40,346 nucleotides of DNA from an endosymbiont of Lamellibrachia barhami. GTDB lineage: Bacteria > Pseudomonadota > Gammaproteobacteria > Chromatiales > Chromatiaceae. The stretch spans positions 1,651,545 through 1,691,890 of the forward strand of contig NZ_JAAVSH020000001.1 of NCBI RefSeq assembly GCF_011947365.2. The letters run 5' to 3'. Under the pieces are notes generated by a model. That model did not search any database and was not told the DNA's origin. It saw only the letters and a list, made by a program, of their open reading frames with translations. The position numbers were made by a program, and so were the translations under genes. Positions 6,861 through 15,141 of the stretch are shown here, in pieces (position 1 is the stretch's first letter; every line of letters begins with the position of its first letter).

Positions 6861-7841
6861 TCATTGCCAGACTCCCGGAACCGGCTCATTACAGGTCGGG
6901 CAGCGACCGTCGCTGGTCAGGTTGTATTCACTGATCAGGAAACCCTCTCTCTTGATCAACAGAGTGCCGTCGACCGGACAGTAGGTTGAATTGCCCATAT
7001 GTCCTGAGATATTGCCGATATAGACGTATTTCAACCCCGCATCCATCGCCTCCTGACGCGCACGATCCAGGGTCTCTCCCGGCGTCGGCGGCAGGTTGCG
7101 CATCCGGTACATGGGATGAAAGCGGCTGAAGTGGAGGGGAGTACCCTCCCCCAACTCACTTCTGATCCACTTCGCCATGCGCCGGATCATGGAGAGATCA
7201 TCATTCAGCGTCGGGATAAGCAGATTGGTCACCTCCAGCCAGACCCCCTCCTCCCGAAAAGTCACCAGGGCATCCAATACCGGCTGCAGCGTTGCCCCGG
7301 TGGTTTTGCGGTAGAAACCGTCGTCGAATGCCTTCAGATCGGTGTTAGTGGCATCGATCACTTTGCAGAGACGGCGCAGAGGCTCGGTATTGATATAGCC
7401 GGCGGTGATGAATACATTCTGCATCCCGGCCTCATGCGCCAGGATACTGCTGTCATAGACATATTCGTAGAAAACCACCGGATCGGAGTAGGTGTAGGCG
7501 ATGCTTTCGCAGCCCTGATCTCTGGCCAGGGCAACGAGATCCACGGGGTCAGCGTTGAAGATCTTCTCTATCTCCTCCCCGCCACTTTGGGAGAGTTGCC
7601 AGTTCTGGCAGTTGAGGCAGTGCAGGTTGCAACCTGCCGTCGCAATGGAAAACACGGGTGAGCCGGGATGAAAATGGTAGAGCGGTTTCTTCTCCATCGG
7701 ATCGACGTGCATCGCAGAGGGCCGTCCGTAGGTGGAAGCCAGCAGTTTGCCACCAATATTAACCCGCACCCGGCAGTCACCTGCCCCCCCTTCGGGGATC
7801 ACACACTTGCGCGGACAGAGTTCGCAAACCACCTCTCTCAT
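6861..7841 (-). CDS. AmmeMemoRadiSam system radical SAM enzyme
   Basis: The 326-residue product has the cluster motif CNLHCLNC (Cys71, Cys75, Cys78), a CX3CX2C site for the SAM-binding 4Fe-4S cluster. A cysteine-rich N-terminus (CELCPRKC, then Cys23) and a C-terminal pair of zinc-ribbon-like motifs (TYCPVDG and GRCPTCNEP) complete the pattern of the AmmeMemoRadiSam enzymes, which resemble pyruvate formate-lyase activating enzymes. No signal peptide is present, so it acts in the cytoplasm. The start was placed at ATG 7841: AGGGG lies seven bases upstream and the ATG overlaps the TGA of the 88-residue gene (ATGA). An in-frame start 57 bases further up would overlap that gene more. It is followed after 11 bases by the Tat-signal gene. 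Its substrate is unknown. Confidence 0.9.
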   Translation of the reverse strand: MREVVCELCPRKCVIPEGGAGDCRVRVNIGGKLLASTYGRPSAMHVDPMEKKPLYHFHPGSPVFSIATAGCNLHCLNCQNWQLSQSGGEEIEKIFNADPVDLVALARDQGCESIAYTYSDPVVFYEYVYDSSILAHEAGMQNVFITAGYINTEPLRRLCKVIDATNTDLKAFDDGFYRKTTGATLQPVLDALVTFREEGVWLEVTNLLIPTLNDDLSMIRRMAKWIRSELGEGTPLHFSRFHPMYRMRNLPPTPGETLDRARQEAMDAGLKYVYIGNISGHMGNSTYCPVDGTLLIKREGFLISEYNLTSDGRCPTCNEPVPGVWQ

Positions 7842-8104
7842 GGCGTACCCCTGGGCTTGCGTTGCTGCAACTCCGCTGGTTTGGCGACGTGGAACCACTC
7901 AGCTTCATGAGCGCTCAACTTGCCGCTATCCAGCCTTTCCTGGAAGATTTCCATATCGATTCGCCGCCAGCTTGAGCCGGTCATCTCCGTCTGTTGCTGC
8001 CCGACCAGAAACAGCGCGATCACGACCAACGTCAGGCTCAACAGCCCGACGAGTCTGTAATCACTGCTATGCCAATGTCGGATCGCTTGCAACATGGAGA
8101 TCAT
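7838..8104 (-). CDS. Small single-span membrane protein of the AmmeMemoRadiSam operon
   Basis: The 88-residue product has one hydrophobic segment (about residues 18-35, RLVGLLSLTLVVIALFLVG) and a polar tail of about 50 residues rich in charged side chains. No known domain was recognised. Its stop overlaps the start of the radical SAM gene by ATGA, and it begins 70 bases after the large fusion gene, so it is clearly inside the operon. A second ATG three codons in (8095) is equally possible; neither has a strong ribosome binding site. It may anchor or link the cytoplasmic enzyme to the membrane fusion protein, but this is only a guess from context. Confidence 0.65.
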   Translation of the reverse strand: MISMLQAIRHWHSSDYRLVGLLSLTLVVIALFLVGQQQTEMTGSSWRRIDMEIFQERLDSGKLSAHEAEWFHVAKPAELQQRKPRGTP

Positions 8105-8174
8105 GGCCCAAATTTTCCGCTTCCTTCTAACAGTTTAGACAGAAACTTCCGGCCTGTGTTTTACCCGATTACCG

Positions 8175-11100
8175 CTATCTCTCCTTGCCGAACCCACGGA
8201 GCTTGAGATGGGTATCCCTGCCGGTAAGACAGCGGTTGCAACGGATACAGTCGATATCGAAGGTTTCCCGCACTCCGAGGTCACAATGGTTGAAACGGCG
8301 CTCCGGCGCCAGTCGCTGCAACAGGGCAAATTTATTGCCGAAGGCCAAAAACGCCCCCAGCGGGCAGAGATAACGGCACCAAAAACGGTAGTGGAACAGC
8401 GCGCCCAGCAAGACCAGCAGCAGAATTCCCAGCATCCATTCAGGCCAGTGCTCACCGAATACATACTGCATCGGATCGAATAGTGCCCAGGATGAATCAC
8501 CGCTACCCCATACCACAATCAACAACAAACCGAGCAGCAGATACTTCAAAAACCGCAGCCGGGAATCCAACGGGCGGCTGGCATAGCTGCGCAAACCCAG
8601 CCGATGCCCGATTCGGGAGACAAACTCCTGCAATGCCCCAAACGGACAGAGATAGCCACACCAGACCGGACCAAACAGCAGGGTCGTAACAAGCGCAAAT
8701 CCGATCAGCAGCCAGTGTTGCGGATTATCGGCAATAGAGGAGAAAAGCCCAAAACCAAGATTGACCAGATCCACCTCAGTCACCTGGCTGTTGAGCCAAA
8801 ACCCAAGAATCATCAAGGCAGCGAACTGATAGATCAATCTGCCATTTTCACTGCCTGAAAGATAAACGGGAAAAAACAGCAGCAGCAGTCCCACTGTCAC
8901 CATAAACTCAGGAGAGTACCAAGCGGGTTGTGCCTCCTCTTGTGATGCGGCTTGGGCAAAACTTTTACCGAACGCGGTTTGCCCTGCCACGCGAGCCGCC
9001 TGGTTGATCGATGCCAAAGCCGCCTCACTACTGATGGTCGCTCCGGTGAGGGCATCAACACGGGAGAGCGATAACGGCCCAACCGAGAGGTCCATGCCTG
9101 CAAGCCCGGTAAGCCAACCATCGATGCCGGAAATATAGGAGGGGGTCTCATTGGAATCGATATAACGCACCTCCCGCAATCGCCCCTTTGCATCCACGGA
9201 GAGCAACAGGTTGATCGGTCCGGCAAAACCCAACACCTCCGGCGCCACCGCCATTGTAGCCAAGGCAAAAATATCGGCAGTACCCTTTGGAACCGACCCA
9301 AGATAGTGGATGAAAGGCATTTCCTTCAGTTCAAACACGCTCGATTCACTGACTGTCGCCAGCAATTGATCACTGAAATGGAGTTGAGGCGCAGGTTTTA
9401 TGGCCTGCTGATACTGTGCCCAGGCAAGACTCAGCAACACGAGAAAAACCAGCCTCCACCCCAGATTGGGCCAGGGAAAGGCGTGTCTGCCCCTGAGCTG
9501 TAGTGGCGTCATCCTTTGCGGCGCTATTGCAGTAAACAGCAATGGCAGGAGCATCAGTAGGGTGAAGATCGCCAGCAGGTAGCTGCTCCACTCGATACCA
9601 AGCAGCGGCACCATCAACGCCCCGGTCAGCAGTCCGCCAACAGCGCCACCCAGGTTATCCGCCGCCTGGGTTATGCCACTGCTACGCACCACCGCCGCCT
9701 GCTCCAACTCGGTGATCTTTACTGCCAACGGAAATCCTGTGCCCGCCAGCAGCCCCAACAGCAGCGAGATCAGAAGATAGCCCCACTCCTGCCAGCCAAT
9801 CGCCAACTGACCAAGCCAGTTCAACAGATGGGGCAGCGCAGCCAGAAATATGGTCACCAGTATCAGTACGATCCCCAGGCGGAGGGCAGGACGATCGGTA
9901 CGAGCCAGCAGACTGCCCGCCCCTGCCCCTAACGCCAGACCGGTCATAAAAAGCCCATTGAGCAGGGCCACCCGCTCAAACATAAAGCCGATATGGGACT
10001 GGTAACTGAACAGCACGGCAAGCTGGGCGGCCATCGCAACCAGTCCGAGCACGAAGAGGATCAGCGTGGATGCCTTGCGCAGACGGCTGCTGCGTTGACC
10101 ACCTTCAAGTGAGGTGCGCAGCAGCCAGAGCAGAAGAAACAGCAGCATCGGCAGCAAATAAGCCCAAATTCCCACACCACGCAACTGTTCCATCCAGTCG
10201 GCAAAGCCAGAGGCGCTGAACTGCCCCCACAACAGCATGTTCAGGTAGTAGGTAACGGGCCGTGCATCGCTGTTGCGTTCACTGCCGGGCTGCTCCAGCT
10301 GATCCCGCACAAAACGCACCTCATCATCCGGCAAGATCGTGTAGAAAACTTTCGCCGGGAACCGATGATCTTCGAGCGGGATATCCAGGTAGCGCAATTC
10401 CAGCTCCGACGCCGATTCAGTCACTCGTCCGGCAGCGGTGGATGCACAGAAGAGATAATTATCACCGGGTGCGACCGCTACATTTGGCAACACCTCCCGC
10501 AGCGTGCGAAAGACCGACCCGCTGAAACTGCGAACTGTGCGCCCGAGATAGTTGGAGGCGCCACTCACGCGGGTGCAAAACACCCCGTCTGACGCGAGTT
10601 GATGCCGCACGCCCTGATAGAACTCCGAGGTAAAATAGCGGTTGCTGTAGGCGCTGGAAGGGGTCGCATTGAGCACCAGCACCAGATTGTAGTGTTCGGC
10701 CACCGGTAAGCTGTTGAGATAGCGTCGACCATCCATGAAATGAATCTGGAGACGGGGATCGGCCAGTGCCTTGCGGCTCTGCTCCGGCAGGTAGGGCATG
10801 ACTTTCCGAAAGGCCTGCTCATCCTCTTCCACCACGTCGATTTGGGTAACCGGGTAGTGCAGCAGCTCCACCGCCAGGCCACTGGCAAATCCGCCGAACA
10901 GCAGTACCCGTTTTGCGCCTGCCGCCTGGGACATGAGATAGGCAGCCTGTTGACGAATCTCGAGCGGCAAGGGAAAACTCTCTGCCACCTGGCCGTTGTT
11001 CACCAGCGTCGTCTGCCCGCCAAAACCCGCTATAGCCAAATGCCCATAGCGAGTCTCCGTCGCATCGAACAACTCCAGGCCCGGCTGCAAGGTGGAAAAA

Positions 11101-11813
11101 CGCAGGGTCTCCATCTGCCGGTCGAGCCAGGGACTGACGACAGGTAAAGTAATGATTAAACCGAGAACTGCCAGCAGGATGGCTGGCCAGCGTGATCCGG
11201 CGCTGCTTCGTTTTAATTTTAGCGCTGTGACCGCCAGCAACAGGGTAGTCACCCCAAGCGTAGCGGTGATTCCCAGCCACTGTATAAAGACAAAGGTGAA
11301 GAGCACCCCACCCAGCAGGGCTCCAAGTGCATCCGCAATGTAGAGCCTGGAGATATCCCTGACGGTTTCCTGATTCCCCCCATCACCGGCATAATCCCGC
11401 AACGCTTTGCAGGCCAGCGGAAAGGCGAAACCCAACAGCAGGCTGCCGGGGGCGACAATAAGAAAGAGGGAGAGAAAGAGCTCCCCCAGTGGTACGAATT
11501 CGCTGGCGGAGACATCCAACAGCAGACGCACGGTGCGTAACATCAACACCTGCAGGATCAGTACCAAAGGTAGCAGTAGCAACAGGCGGCTGATCCAGGG
11601 CAGAGGATCCTGCACCATAGGCCGTTCCCGCCAACGCACCACCAGCAGGGAACCCAGTGCCAGCCAGAAGAGCCAGCTGCCGAAGAAAGCACCCAGACTC
11701 ACTTCGTTGCCGTAGAAGACCACCAGCCCCTCCCTAATCAGAAGAGCCTGCACGATCTGGGAATAGGCGCCCAGAATCAGGATGGCAAGAAAGATCCTGC
11801 GGCTGGTTGGCAT
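8175..11813 (-). CDS. Membrane fusion: spermidine synthase-like transporter/methyltransferase fold, FMN-binding domain, NosR/NapH-type Fe-S domain
   Basis: At 1212 residues this combines modules usually found in separate proteins. Residues 1-215 are a membrane bundle as in fused MFS/spermidine synthase proteins. Residues about 225-500 form a Rossmann spermidine synthase-like domain (RVLLFGGFASGLAVELLHYP near 300, then IDVVEEDE). A second membrane bundle runs to about 790. An FMN-binding domain (about 830-935) carries DALTGATISS near 920, the flavin attachment motif modified by ApbE. The last 220 residues hold membrane segments with CGYLCPFGAL, CRYLCPLGAF and CIRCNRC, as in NosR/NapH electron-transfer proteins. 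It probably passes electrons across the inner membrane to the exported partners, which is inference. It heads the operon; no regulatory site was recognised upstream beyond a repeat pair. Confidence 0.8.
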   Translation of the reverse strand: MPTSRRIFLAILILGAYSQIVQALLIREGLVVFYGNEVSLGAFFGSWLFWLALGSLLVVRWRERPMVQDPLPWISRLLLLLPLVLILQVLMLRTVRLLLDVSASEFVPLGELFLSLFLIVAPGSLLLGFAFPLACKALRDYAGDGGNQETVRDISRLYIADALGALLGGVLFTFVFIQWLGITATLGVTTLLLAVTALKLKRSSAGSRWPAILLAVLGLIITLPVVSPWLDRQMETLRFSTLQPGLELFDATETRYGHLAIAGFGGQTTLVNNGQVAESFPLPLEIRQQAAYLMSQAAGAKRVLLFGGFASGLAVELLHYPVTQIDVVEEDEQAFRKVMPYLPEQSRKALADPRLQIHFMDGRRYLNSLPVAEHYNLVLVLNATPSSAYSNRYFTSEFYQGVRHQLASDGVFCTRVSGASNYLGRTVRSFSGSVFRTLREVLPNVAVAPGDNYLFCASTAAGRVTESASELELRYLDIPLEDHRFPAKVFYTILPDDEVRFVRDQLEQPGSERNSDARPVTYYLNMLLWGQFSASGFADWMEQLRGVGIWAYLLPMLLFLLLWLLRTSLEGGQRSSRLRKASTLILFVLGLVAMAAQLAVLFSYQSHIGFMFERVALLNGLFMTGLALGAGAGSLLARTDRPALRLGIVLILVTIFLAALPHLLNWLGQLAIGWQEWGYLLISLLLGLLAGTGFPLAVKITELEQAAVVRSSGITQAADNLGGAVGGLLTGALMVPLLGIEWSSYLLAIFTLLMLLPLLFTAIAPQRMTPLQLRGRHAFPWPNLGWRLVFLVLLSLAWAQYQQAIKPAPQLHFSDQLLATVSESSVFELKEMPFIHYLGSVPKGTADIFALATMAVAPEVLGFAGPINLLLSVDAKGRLREVRYIDSNETPSYISGIDGWLTGLAGMDLSVGPLSLSRVDALTGATISSEAALASINQAARVAGQTAFGKSFAQAASQEEAQPAWYSPEFMVTVGLLLLFFPVYLSGSENGRLIYQFAALMILGFWLNSQVTEVDLVNLGFGLFSSIADNPQHWLLIGFALVTTLLFGPVWCGYLCPFGALQEFVSRIGHRLGLRSYASRPLDSRLRFLKYLLLGLLLIVVWGSGDSSWALFDPMQYVFGEHWPEWMLGILLLVLLGALFHYRFWCRYLCPLGAFLAFGNKFALLQRLAPERRFNHCDLGVRETFDIDCIRCNRCLTGRDTHLKLRGFGKER

Positions 11814-11859
11814 ACCACTAGTCTAGGTGAAATTGACCACCAGAAAATACCAATAACCC

Positions 11860-11950
11860 GCAGGCCTGATCAAGCGCAGCGAATCAGGCGTAATGCGCCA
11901 TGAATGATCAGCTTATGCCGGATCCGCTACGCTCGATCCAGCCTACATTT
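11860..11950. repeat. REP-like repeat pair (family A)
   Basis: Two facing units: AGGCCTGATCAAGCGCAGC with AATCAGGC, then GCCGGATCCGCTACGCTCGA with TCCAGCCTACAT. It occupies most of the gap between pgsA and the large fusion gene. It resembles the pairs at 3837, 21831 and 25678. Confidence 0.75.
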
Positions 11951-11973
11951 CGAGTGGGATGGGATCAGGTTGC

Positions 11974-12558
11974 TCACTCTTTTTCCAGTTCACCCTCAAC
12001 CACAACCTGGCCCTTCAAACTGGGCCAGGCTGCACGCAGGTAGATAATCATCGACCAGAGCGTCAGAATCGCCGATATATAGAGCAGTACAAAACCGACT
12101 GTATGGATCGGCAATCCCCACAAGTCTTGCTGAATGATCAGTAGCAGAATAGCCAGCATCTGAACCGCAGTTTTGAATTTGCCAATGACAGACACCGCCA
12201 CCTGAGCCCGAGCCCCCAGTGCGGCCATCCACTCCCGCAGGGCCGATATGGTGATCTCACGTCCGATAATGATGGCGGCGGGCAGTGCCAGCCAGGGGGT
12301 GGGTTCCGACTGCACCAGCAATAACAGAGCAACGGCTACCATCAGCTTGTCGGCAACCGGGTCGAGAAAGGCCCCAAAGGGCGACACCTGTCCCCAGCGG
12401 CGGGCCAGAAATCCATCCAGCCAGTCTGTGACTGCAGCCAGAGAGAAGACGGCGGCGCAGCCTATCCGCGCCCACTCGACCGGCAGATAGAAAATCAGCA
12501 CGAAGACCGGTATCAGGACGATCCGCAGCAAGGTGAGAAGATTGGGGATGTTCCACAT
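11974..12558 (-). CDS. pgsA: CDP-diacylglycerol--glycerol-3-phosphate 3-phosphatidyltransferase
   Basis: The enzyme makes phosphatidylglycerol phosphate from CDP-diacylglycerol and glycerol 3-phosphate in the inner membrane, the committed step to phosphatidylglycerol and cardiolipin. The 194-residue product has the full CDP-alcohol phosphatidyltransferase signature at residues 45-70: DWLDGFLARRW, then G and D residues ending FLDPVAD. Several membrane helices follow. The length is normal. It starts six bases after the uvrC stop, with GGAGAAG as ribosome binding site inside the uvrC end, so the two genes form one transcript as in most gammaproteobacteria. Downstream, where tRNA genes would normally follow, there is a repeat pair and then the AmmeMemoRadiSam operon. 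Confidence 0.95.
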   Translation of the reverse strand: MWNIPNLLTLLRIVLIPVFVLIFYLPVEWARIGCAAVFSLAAVTDWLDGFLARRWGQVSPFGAFLDPVADKLMVAVALLLLVQSEPTPWLALPAAIIIGREITISALREWMAALGARAQVAVSVIGKFKTAVQMLAILLLIIQQDLWGLPIHTVGFVLLYISAILTLWSMIIYLRAAWPSLKGQVVVEGELEKE

Positions 12559-12564
12559 GCTTAG

Positions 12565-14397
12565 CTAATCTTCTCCATGAAAGGTCTGATAAATCTGTTC
12601 CGCCAGCTTCAGACTGACGCCCTCCACCCGCGATATATCCTCGATGCCGGCCCGGGCAAGCTCCTGCAGACCACCAAACTGTCTCAGCAACCTTTGGCGC
12701 CGCTTGGGACCGATGCCGGGGATCTCCTCCAGCACCGAGGTTCTGCGTCTACGCTCTCGACGCTGTCGATGAGCAGTGATGGCGAAGCGATGGGCCTCGT
12801 CCCGAATCTGCTGAACCAGATGCAGGGCGGGGGAGTCCGCAGGCAGTATAATCGGCGTATTGCTGCCTAACAAGAAGAGCTGCTCCATTCCGGCTTTTCG
12901 ATCCGCTCCCTTGGCCACGCCCACCAGAGTCAACTCGGAAATCCCCAACTCCCGCAGACTCGCCTCCACTACGCCGAGCTGCCCCCTGCCGCCGTCGATG
13001 AAGAGGATATCCGGCAACGGCACCTCACCTTTTTTGATACGGGTGTAGCGGCGTTCCAGCGCCTGCTGCATGGCGGCATAGTCGTCTCCCGGCGTGATCC
13101 CCTCAATATTGAAACGGCGATAGTCGGACTTCAGCGGCCCCTGCTCGTTGAACACCACGCAGGAGGCCACAGTCAGTTCACCTCGGGTATGGCTGATGTC
13201 GAAACACTCCATGCGAGCGGGCAGTTCCGGCAGATCCAGTGCCTGTTGCAGCGCTTCCAGCCGCCCCTCCATATCGATACGGCTGGCTAACCGGGCCTTG
13301 AGCGCCAGCTCCGCATTGCCTTCGGCCATCCTGAGCCAGCGAGCCCGCTCACCTCTGACCCGGCTGCTGAGACGCACCTTGTGTCCCGACTGGTTACTTA
13401 ACACCTCTTGCAGCAGGGTTCTGTCCTGCGGTTCCTTATTAAGGATAATCTCGGAAGGCACCGGTTTGTCGAGATAGTATTGAGAGACAAACGCCGACAG
13501 CACACTGGCCTCACTGGCCCCGGAGGGTAACCCCGGGTAGAAACTCTTATTGCCCAGATTGCGTCCAGAGCGGATAAAAAAGACCTGCACACAAGCACTG
13601 CTTCCTATCAGGGAGACCGCCACGATATCGAGATCGCCGCCCTCCCCGCTGACATACTGCCGCTCCTGAATACGCCGCAGCCGTTTGATCTGATCCCGGT
13701 AGAGCGCCGCCTTTTCAAACGCCTGTGTCTGGGAGGCTGACTCCATGCGCGCCACCAGTTCATCGATCACACGGTTGGCCTTGCCTTCCAGAAAAAGCAC
13801 CGCATGTCGCACATCTCTGGCGTAGGTCTCTTCATCGACCAGGTCGACGCAGGGGGCATCACACCGTTTGATCTGATACTGCAGGCAGGGCCGGGAGCGA
13901 TTGCGGAAGAAACTCTCTTCGCACTGACGCACGGAGAAGAGTTTTTGCAGAATCTGCAGTGTTTCGCGGGTCGAACCGGCACTGGGATAGGGGCCGAAAT
14001 AGCGCCCCTTACCGGTGCGGGCACCACGTCGAAAGCTCAGACGGGGAAACTTCTGATCAGTGGAGAGATGGATGTAGGGATAGCTCTTGTCGTCCCGCAG
14101 CAGAATGTTGTACTTGGGCTTCAGCGACTTGATCAGGTTGTTTTCCAGGATCAGCGCTTCCGCTTCGGTATGGGTCACCACCACCTCGATGCCCTCGATC
14201 TGGGAGACCATCAGCTGGATACGCCGGTTCAGGGAGCGACTGAAGTAGCTGCTGACCCGCTTTTTCAGGTTCTTCGCTTTGCCGACATAGAGGAGTTTGT
14301 CATCCTGGCCCAGCATCCGGTAGACACCGGGACGGGTGGTCAGTGTCGAGAGGAAAGTCTTGGCATCAAAGCCGGGGTGGGACGGTGTCTCACTCAT
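12565..14397 (-). CDS. uvrC: Excinuclease ABC subunit C
   Basis: UvrC makes the two incisions flanking a DNA lesion in nucleotide excision repair after UvrA and UvrB load. The 610-residue product shows the N-terminal GIY-YIG nuclease (TRPGVYRMLGQDDKLLYVGKAKNLKKRV), a UVR motif for UvrB contact near residue 200, the UvrC RNase H-like domain (ECFDISHTRGE and DILFIDGGRGQL) and a C-terminal tandem helix-hairpin-helix (LEEIPGIGPKRRQRLLRQFG). The length is typical. The start was set at ATG 14397, but an ATG three codons upstream (14406) is also possible; neither has a convincing ribosome binding site. It follows the uracil-DNA glycosylase gene after 120 bases and precedes pgsA directly. Confidence 0.97.
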   Translation of the reverse strand: MSETPSHPGFDAKTFLSTLTTRPGVYRMLGQDDKLLYVGKAKNLKKRVSSYFSRSLNRRIQLMVSQIEGIEVVVTHTEAEALILENNLIKSLKPKYNILLRDDKSYPYIHLSTDQKFPRLSFRRGARTGKGRYFGPYPSAGSTRETLQILQKLFSVRQCEESFFRNRSRPCLQYQIKRCDAPCVDLVDEETYARDVRHAVLFLEGKANRVIDELVARMESASQTQAFEKAALYRDQIKRLRRIQERQYVSGEGGDLDIVAVSLIGSSACVQVFFIRSGRNLGNKSFYPGLPSGASEASVLSAFVSQYYLDKPVPSEIILNKEPQDRTLLQEVLSNQSGHKVRLSSRVRGERARWLRMAEGNAELALKARLASRIDMEGRLEALQQALDLPELPARMECFDISHTRGELTVASCVVFNEQGPLKSDYRRFNIEGITPGDDYAAMQQALERRYTRIKKGEVPLPDILFIDGGRGQLGVVEASLRELGISELTLVGVAKGADRKAGMEQLFLLGSNTPIILPADSPALHLVQQIRDEAHRFAITAHRQRRERRRRTSVLEEIPGIGPKRRQRLLRQFGGLQELARAGIEDISRVEGVSLKLAEQIYQTFHGED

Positions 14398-14439
14398 GGA
14401 GCACATTATACCGACTTAAAATAGCAGAAGGTCGGAGTC

Positions 14440-14515
14440 AAACAGCGCAGTGCCGGAACGTCGATCGCGAATGATGCGGTTCGCAAGCTCACCTGCATCC
14501 TACGTTCCGTTAGAT
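14440..14515. repeat. Palindromic repeat upstream of uvrC
   Basis: On the minus strand the unit reads TAGGATGCAGGTGAGCTTGC followed by GAACCGCATCATTCGCGATC, with partly complementary GATGC/GCATC arms. It differs in sequence from the family A units elsewhere in the window. It fills the gap between the glycosylase gene and uvrC and might act as a processing or attenuation hairpin. Confidence 0.45.
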
Positions 14516-14517
14516 GT

Positions 14518-15141
14518 CTAAAGCAGTTTCCTTGCACGGGCAAAAACCGCATGGAACATCTTGGGGGTGAGACGTTTGGTCTGGGTGTTGTAACGGCTGC
14601 AATGGTAGGAATCGAGCAGCCGCAACCCGCTGGGTAGTTGATGCTCGGCAGCATGGCCAAAAAGATAATCCTTCTGCCTACCATCGCAGGCCTTCACTAC
14701 CGCCTTATGGGCAATGGAACCGAGCGCAAGGATCACACTGTTCCCTGCAAGCATCTGCAACTCCTCCCGAAGAAAACCGTTGCAGGCGTTGATCTCAGCA
14801 CCCACGGGTTTGTTCTGTGGCGGCAGACACTTCACCGCATTGGTAATACGGCAGTTGTGCAGTGTCAGTCCATCATCCGCAGAACGGGATTCCGGGGCGC
14901 TGGCGAAACCGAATCTGTGCAGCGTTTCATAGAGCAGGATGCCGGCATGGTCACCGGTGAAAGGACGGCCGGTTGCATTGGCCCCGTGCATACCTGGCGC
15001 CAGCCCGACGATGAGCAGCTGGGCGTCAGGGGCGCCAAACGGGGCTACCGGGCGCGCATGGTAGGCCGGGTAGTCGGCTTTGACCTGATCAAGAAAGGTC
15101 GCCAGCCTCGGGCAGAGACGGCACTCCAGATTGAACGGCAT
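14518..15141 (-). CDS. Uracil-DNA glycosylase, family 5 (UDGb)-like
   Basis: The enzyme excises uracil or related damaged bases from DNA to start base excision repair. The 207-residue product has motif 1 GLAPGMHGANATGRPFTGD at about residues 46-64, closer to the family 5 GLAPA/G form than to the GExPG motif of family 4. A C-terminal histidine region contains SYHCSRYNT. Cysteines 7, 10, 105 and 120 are spaced to hold a 4Fe-4S cluster. Its ATG overlaps the TGA of the response regulator gene by one base (TGATG), so translation is coupled. The gene lies between gacA/uvrY and uvrC, which are usually adjacent, giving a DNA-repair-rich operon. Family 5 versus family 4 rests on the motif only. Confidence 0.85.
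   Translation of the reverse strand: MPFNLECRLCPRLATFLDQVKADYPAYHARPVAPFGAPDAQLLIVGLAPGMHGANATGRPFTGDHAGILLYETLHRFGFASAPESRSADDGLTLHNCRITNAVKCLPPQNKPVGAEINACNGFLREELQMLAGNSVILALGSIAHKAVVKACDGRQKDYLFGHAAEHQLPSGLRLLDSYHCSRYNTQTKRLTPKMFHAVFARARKLL

Noticed and set aside
14405-14410. TATAAT on the minus strand just before uvrC
   Set aside because: No matching -35 at 16-18 bases, and it overlaps a possible uvrC start codon, so a promoter here would leave almost no leader.
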